Of a stretch of 64,000 bases of DNA, positions 62,475-64,000 are shown in pieces (within the stretch, counting starts at the first letter, position 1; every line of letters begins with the position of its first letter). A program made the translations under genes and the position numbers. The notes beneath the pieces are model-generated. The model was not told where the DNA came from and did no database searches. It worked only from the letters and a program-made list of their open reading frames with translations. Where the stretch lies: positions 17,353-81,352 of the forward strand of contig JAHABC010000009.1 of assembly GCA_018376535.1 (NCBI GenBank), read 5' to 3'. This stretch comes from Ruminococcus sp. (GTDB taxonomy: Bacteria > Bacillota > Clostridia > Oscillospirales > Ruminococcaceae).

Positions 62475-62579
62475 AATAAAAATTTCTCCAATCCATATAA
62501 TTTTTAGTACTATAATTATATATCGTTTTAGATAGTTTGTCAAATTGTTTTAATTTCAAAAAAAATTAGAAAAAACATC

Positions 62580-62608
62580 TTGACAAATGAAAAATAAGGG
62601 TATATAAT
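62580..62608 (+). promoter_or_regulatory. Promoter of rpsL
   Basis: TTGACA (62580-62585), 17 bases, TATAAT (62603-62608). Confidence 0.85.
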
Positions 62609-62667
62609 ATGTAATTGTGTGGTACTTTTATGCCTACACATATATTTTCTAAGAAGGAGGAAAAATA

Positions 62668-63087
62668 ATGCCTACTTTTAACCAATTAGTTCGTAAGGGT
62701 AGAGACGTTCTTGTTGATAAGTCAACTGCACCTGCACTACAAAAGGGTTACAACTCTAAGAAGAAGGTTCAAATCGACCAAAGCTCTCCACAAAAGAGAG
62801 GTGTGTGTACTGCAGTAAGAACTGCAACTCCTAAGAAGCCTAACTCAGCTATGAGAAAGATTGCCAGAGTTAAGCTAACTAACGGTCAAGAAGTTACTGC
62901 TTATATCCCAGGTATTGGTCACAACCTACAAGAGCACTCTGTAGTATTAATCAGAGGCGGAAGAGTTAAGGACCTCCCTGGTGTACGTTATCACATTATT
63001 AGAGGTACTCTTGATGCTCAAGGTGTTGCTAAGAGAATGCAAGCTCGTTCTAAGTACGGTGCTAAGAGACCTAAGGCTGGTAAGTAA
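62668..63087 (+). CDS. rpsL: 30S ribosomal protein S12
   Basis: Decoding-centre ribosomal protein, 139 residues, with PTFNQLVRKGR, PKKPNSAMRKIARVKLTNG (the streptomycin-region loop with KPNSA) and GGRVKDLPGVRYHIIRG. Codon use is visibly biased, as expected of a highly expressed gene, and AGAAGGAGG precedes the ATG. The usual partners rpsG and fusA do not follow; VanZ-like genes do. Confidence 0.98.
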   Translation: MPTFNQLVRKGRDVLVDKSTAPALQKGYNSKKKVQIDQSSPQKRGVCTAVRTATPKKPNSAMRKIARVKLTNGQEVTAYIPGIGHNLQEHSVVLIRGGRVKDLPGVRYHIIRGTLDAQGVAKRMQARSKYGAKRPKAGK

Positions 63088-63199
63088 TTCTTAAATATAT
63101 TAACTAATATTCAACTTAAAAGTATATAATATTTAAATGTTTACGGGAATATGTTCCTTATTTGTAGTTGCAAATATTTATCGAAAGGAACATAAAGTT

Positions 63200-63301
63200 A
63201 TGTTAAAAAAAGTATTATCAATTATTTTAAGTGCAAGTTGTTTATTAGCAACTGCATCTTCATTAAGCGTTTCAGCTTATGACACAAGAACAAGAAGATA
63301 A
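63200..63301 (+). CDS. Tiny signal-peptide ORF overlapping a VanZ-like gene
   Basis: A 33-residue frame with a good GAAAGGA ribosome binding site: MLKKVLSIILSASCLLATA, then SSLSVSAYDTRTRR and stop. It looks like a complete Sec signal peptide with cleavage after VSA and almost no mature part. It overlaps the VanZ-like start (63279) by 23 bases in another frame. It may be a truncated secreted-protein gene or a coupling leader peptide. Confidence 0.55.
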   Translation: MLKKVLSIILSASCLLATASSLSVSAYDTRTRR

Positions 63302-63761
63302 ATTATTTGCTAAAGTTGTTTATATAGTATATTTTGCATTGTTATTATGGTTTGTAATATTTAAATTTAGTCTTTATAGTTTTGACCAAATAGCTCATAG
63401 TGTGGAAATGACTAAATTGGCTAGAGAAGGTGGTTATTGGAATGTCAACTTTATTCCATTCGATGCTTATAAAGATTGGTATAGGTTGGGATTATATGAT
63501 AGCATAATAGAAAATTTAGCTGGTAATATTATAGCTTTCATGCCAATGGGTTTTTTGAAAGGTTGTATACATGATACTAAACCACTTTGGAAAATTTTAT
63601 TAAGGTGTTTTGTAACTATTTTGAGTATAGAAACACTTCAATTGATAACATGCTTGGGAAGTTTTGACATAGATGATTTAATTATGAATACATTTGGTTG
63701 TTTATTAGGTTATTTATGTTTAAAATTGTTTATTTTTATCTATAATAAGATAGAAAGTTAA
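63279..63761 (+). CDS. VanZ-like membrane protein
   Basis: A 160-residue VanZ-family protein with four hydrophobic segments (VYIVYFALLLWFVIFKFSLY; NLAGNIIAFMPMGFLKG; ILLRCFVTILSIETLQLI; IDDLIMNTFGCLLGYLCLKLFIFIY) and the family signature around VNFIPF and NLAGNIIAFMPMG. Family members include the teicoplanin-resistance VanZ, but most have unknown function. The ATG has no ribosome binding site of its own and lies within the end of the signal-peptide ORF, so translation probably depends on it. Confidence 0.8.
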   Translation: MTQEQEDKLFAKVVYIVYFALLLWFVIFKFSLYSFDQIAHSVEMTKLAREGGYWNVNFIPFDAYKDWYRLGLYDSIIENLAGNIIAFMPMGFLKGCIHDTKPLWKILLRCFVTILSIETLQLITCLGSFDIDDLIMNTFGCLLGYLCLKLFIFIYNKIES

Positions 63762-63784
63762 AATTTTTTTACTAAAATTCAACT

Positions 63785-63797
63785 TTAACTATTAATT
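63785..63797 (+). repeat. AT-rich 13-mer repeat between the VanZ-like genes
   Basis: Exact copy of TTAACTATTAATT in the short gap between the two VanZ-like frames. Confidence 0.6.
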
Positions 63798-63814
63798 TAT
63801 TATAAATTATAATT

Positions 63815-64000
63815 ATGAAAGCTCTATTAAAGTTATGTTATGTCATATATTTTATAGTTTTGATTTCGTTAGTCACTTGTAAGATAGTAATCATTTGTTC
63901 TGATGGTATTAATGGTATCGATTATGTTATAAATGATTTAAGGTGGGTAATAGAAGATATAAAACAAAATCGTGAATATGGTGATTGGAACTATAATCTT
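63815..64000 (+). CDS. Second VanZ-like gene, partial at window end
   Basis: The frame opens at ATG 63815 and runs off the window after 62 codons. It has a hydrophobic start (LLKLCYVIYFIVLISLVTCKIVIIC) and then DLRWVIEDIKQNREYGDWNYNL, which aligns with the SVEMTKLAREGGYWNVNFIPF region of the preceding gene, so it is probably a paralogue. No clear ribosome binding site. Confidence 0.6.
   Translation, partial: MKALLKLCYVIYFIVLISLVTCKIVIICSDGINGIDYVINDLRWVIEDIKQNREYGDWNYNL

Noticed and set aside
1..64000. CRISPR array or prophage
   Set aside because: No regularly spaced direct repeats, cas genes, integrase or phage structural genes were seen.

Overview
The window looks like chromosome of an anaerobic, endospore-forming, AT-rich (roughly one third G+C by eye) member of the Clostridia, plausibly a gut Oscillospirales/Ruminococcaceae-type bacterium. 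This rests on the sporulation genes (sigG, spoIIP, ytfJ/gerW, a dacF-type carboxypeptidase), the ylm/divIVA cell-division cluster, the T-box and preQ1 riboswitch regulation, a transketolase split into two polypeptides, and a sodium-pump/transcarboxylase-type biotin operon. No species assignment is possible from sequence reading alone.

Layout. 1-4.5 kb: tyrS behind a T-box, a small HTH regulator, and a Fur/Zur gene translationally coupled to an unusual zinc solute-binding-protein/permease fusion. 4.6-6.4 kb: split transketolase. 6.6-11.7 kb: site-2-protease-like gene, scpA, scpB, DUF2953, ytfJ, dacF-like, rluB. 11.7-15.1 kb: a three-gene biotin carboxyltransferase cluster shaped like transcarboxylase 12S/1.3S/5S. 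15.2-17.7 kb: metA, a DUF4190 protein, a stand-alone IS200/IS605-like element encoding only a structured RNA, and an Rrf2 regulator. 17.8-26.2 kb: a tRNA-modification/mismatch-repair operon (miaB, ylbF, mutS, mutL, miaA, hfq) with two small unknown genes inside it. 26.3-35.6 kb: hlyD-like, yggS, a long structured leader, sepF, ylmH, divIVA, ileS, lspA, rluD, a Cof-type phosphatase. 35.7-45 kb: tRNA-Arg, a small membrane protein, spoIIP, polysaccharide deacetylase, DUF2752, then a reverse-strand mntR-LCP-GH2-DHH operon and sigG.

45.1-51.9 kb is the most unusual region: one reverse-strand operon behind a preQ1 riboswitch carrying queD-queE-folE-queC, then an orphan type I specificity subunit (hsdS), queF, and mcrB-mcrC. 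A restriction module is therefore placed inside the 7-deazaguanine (queuosine precursor) operon, with an AT-rich repeat at the junction.

51.9-64 kb: a putative small RNA, a GNAT gene, pheST behind a T-box, a CLC channel/antiporter, a membrane-anchored heavy-metal-binding protein, a 2-hydroxyacyl-CoA dehydratase-related protein, a lipoprotein, nnrD/E, DUF6106, rpsL, and tandem VanZ-like genes, the first overlapped by a tiny signal-peptide ORF.

Two sequence-wide observations stand out: I found no GATC tetranucleotide anywhere in the 64 kb when reading by eye, and a 13-mer AT-rich intergenic repeat recurs exactly five times, often where accessory genes or extra sequence sit. Start codons were corrected in many genes using ribosome binding sites.
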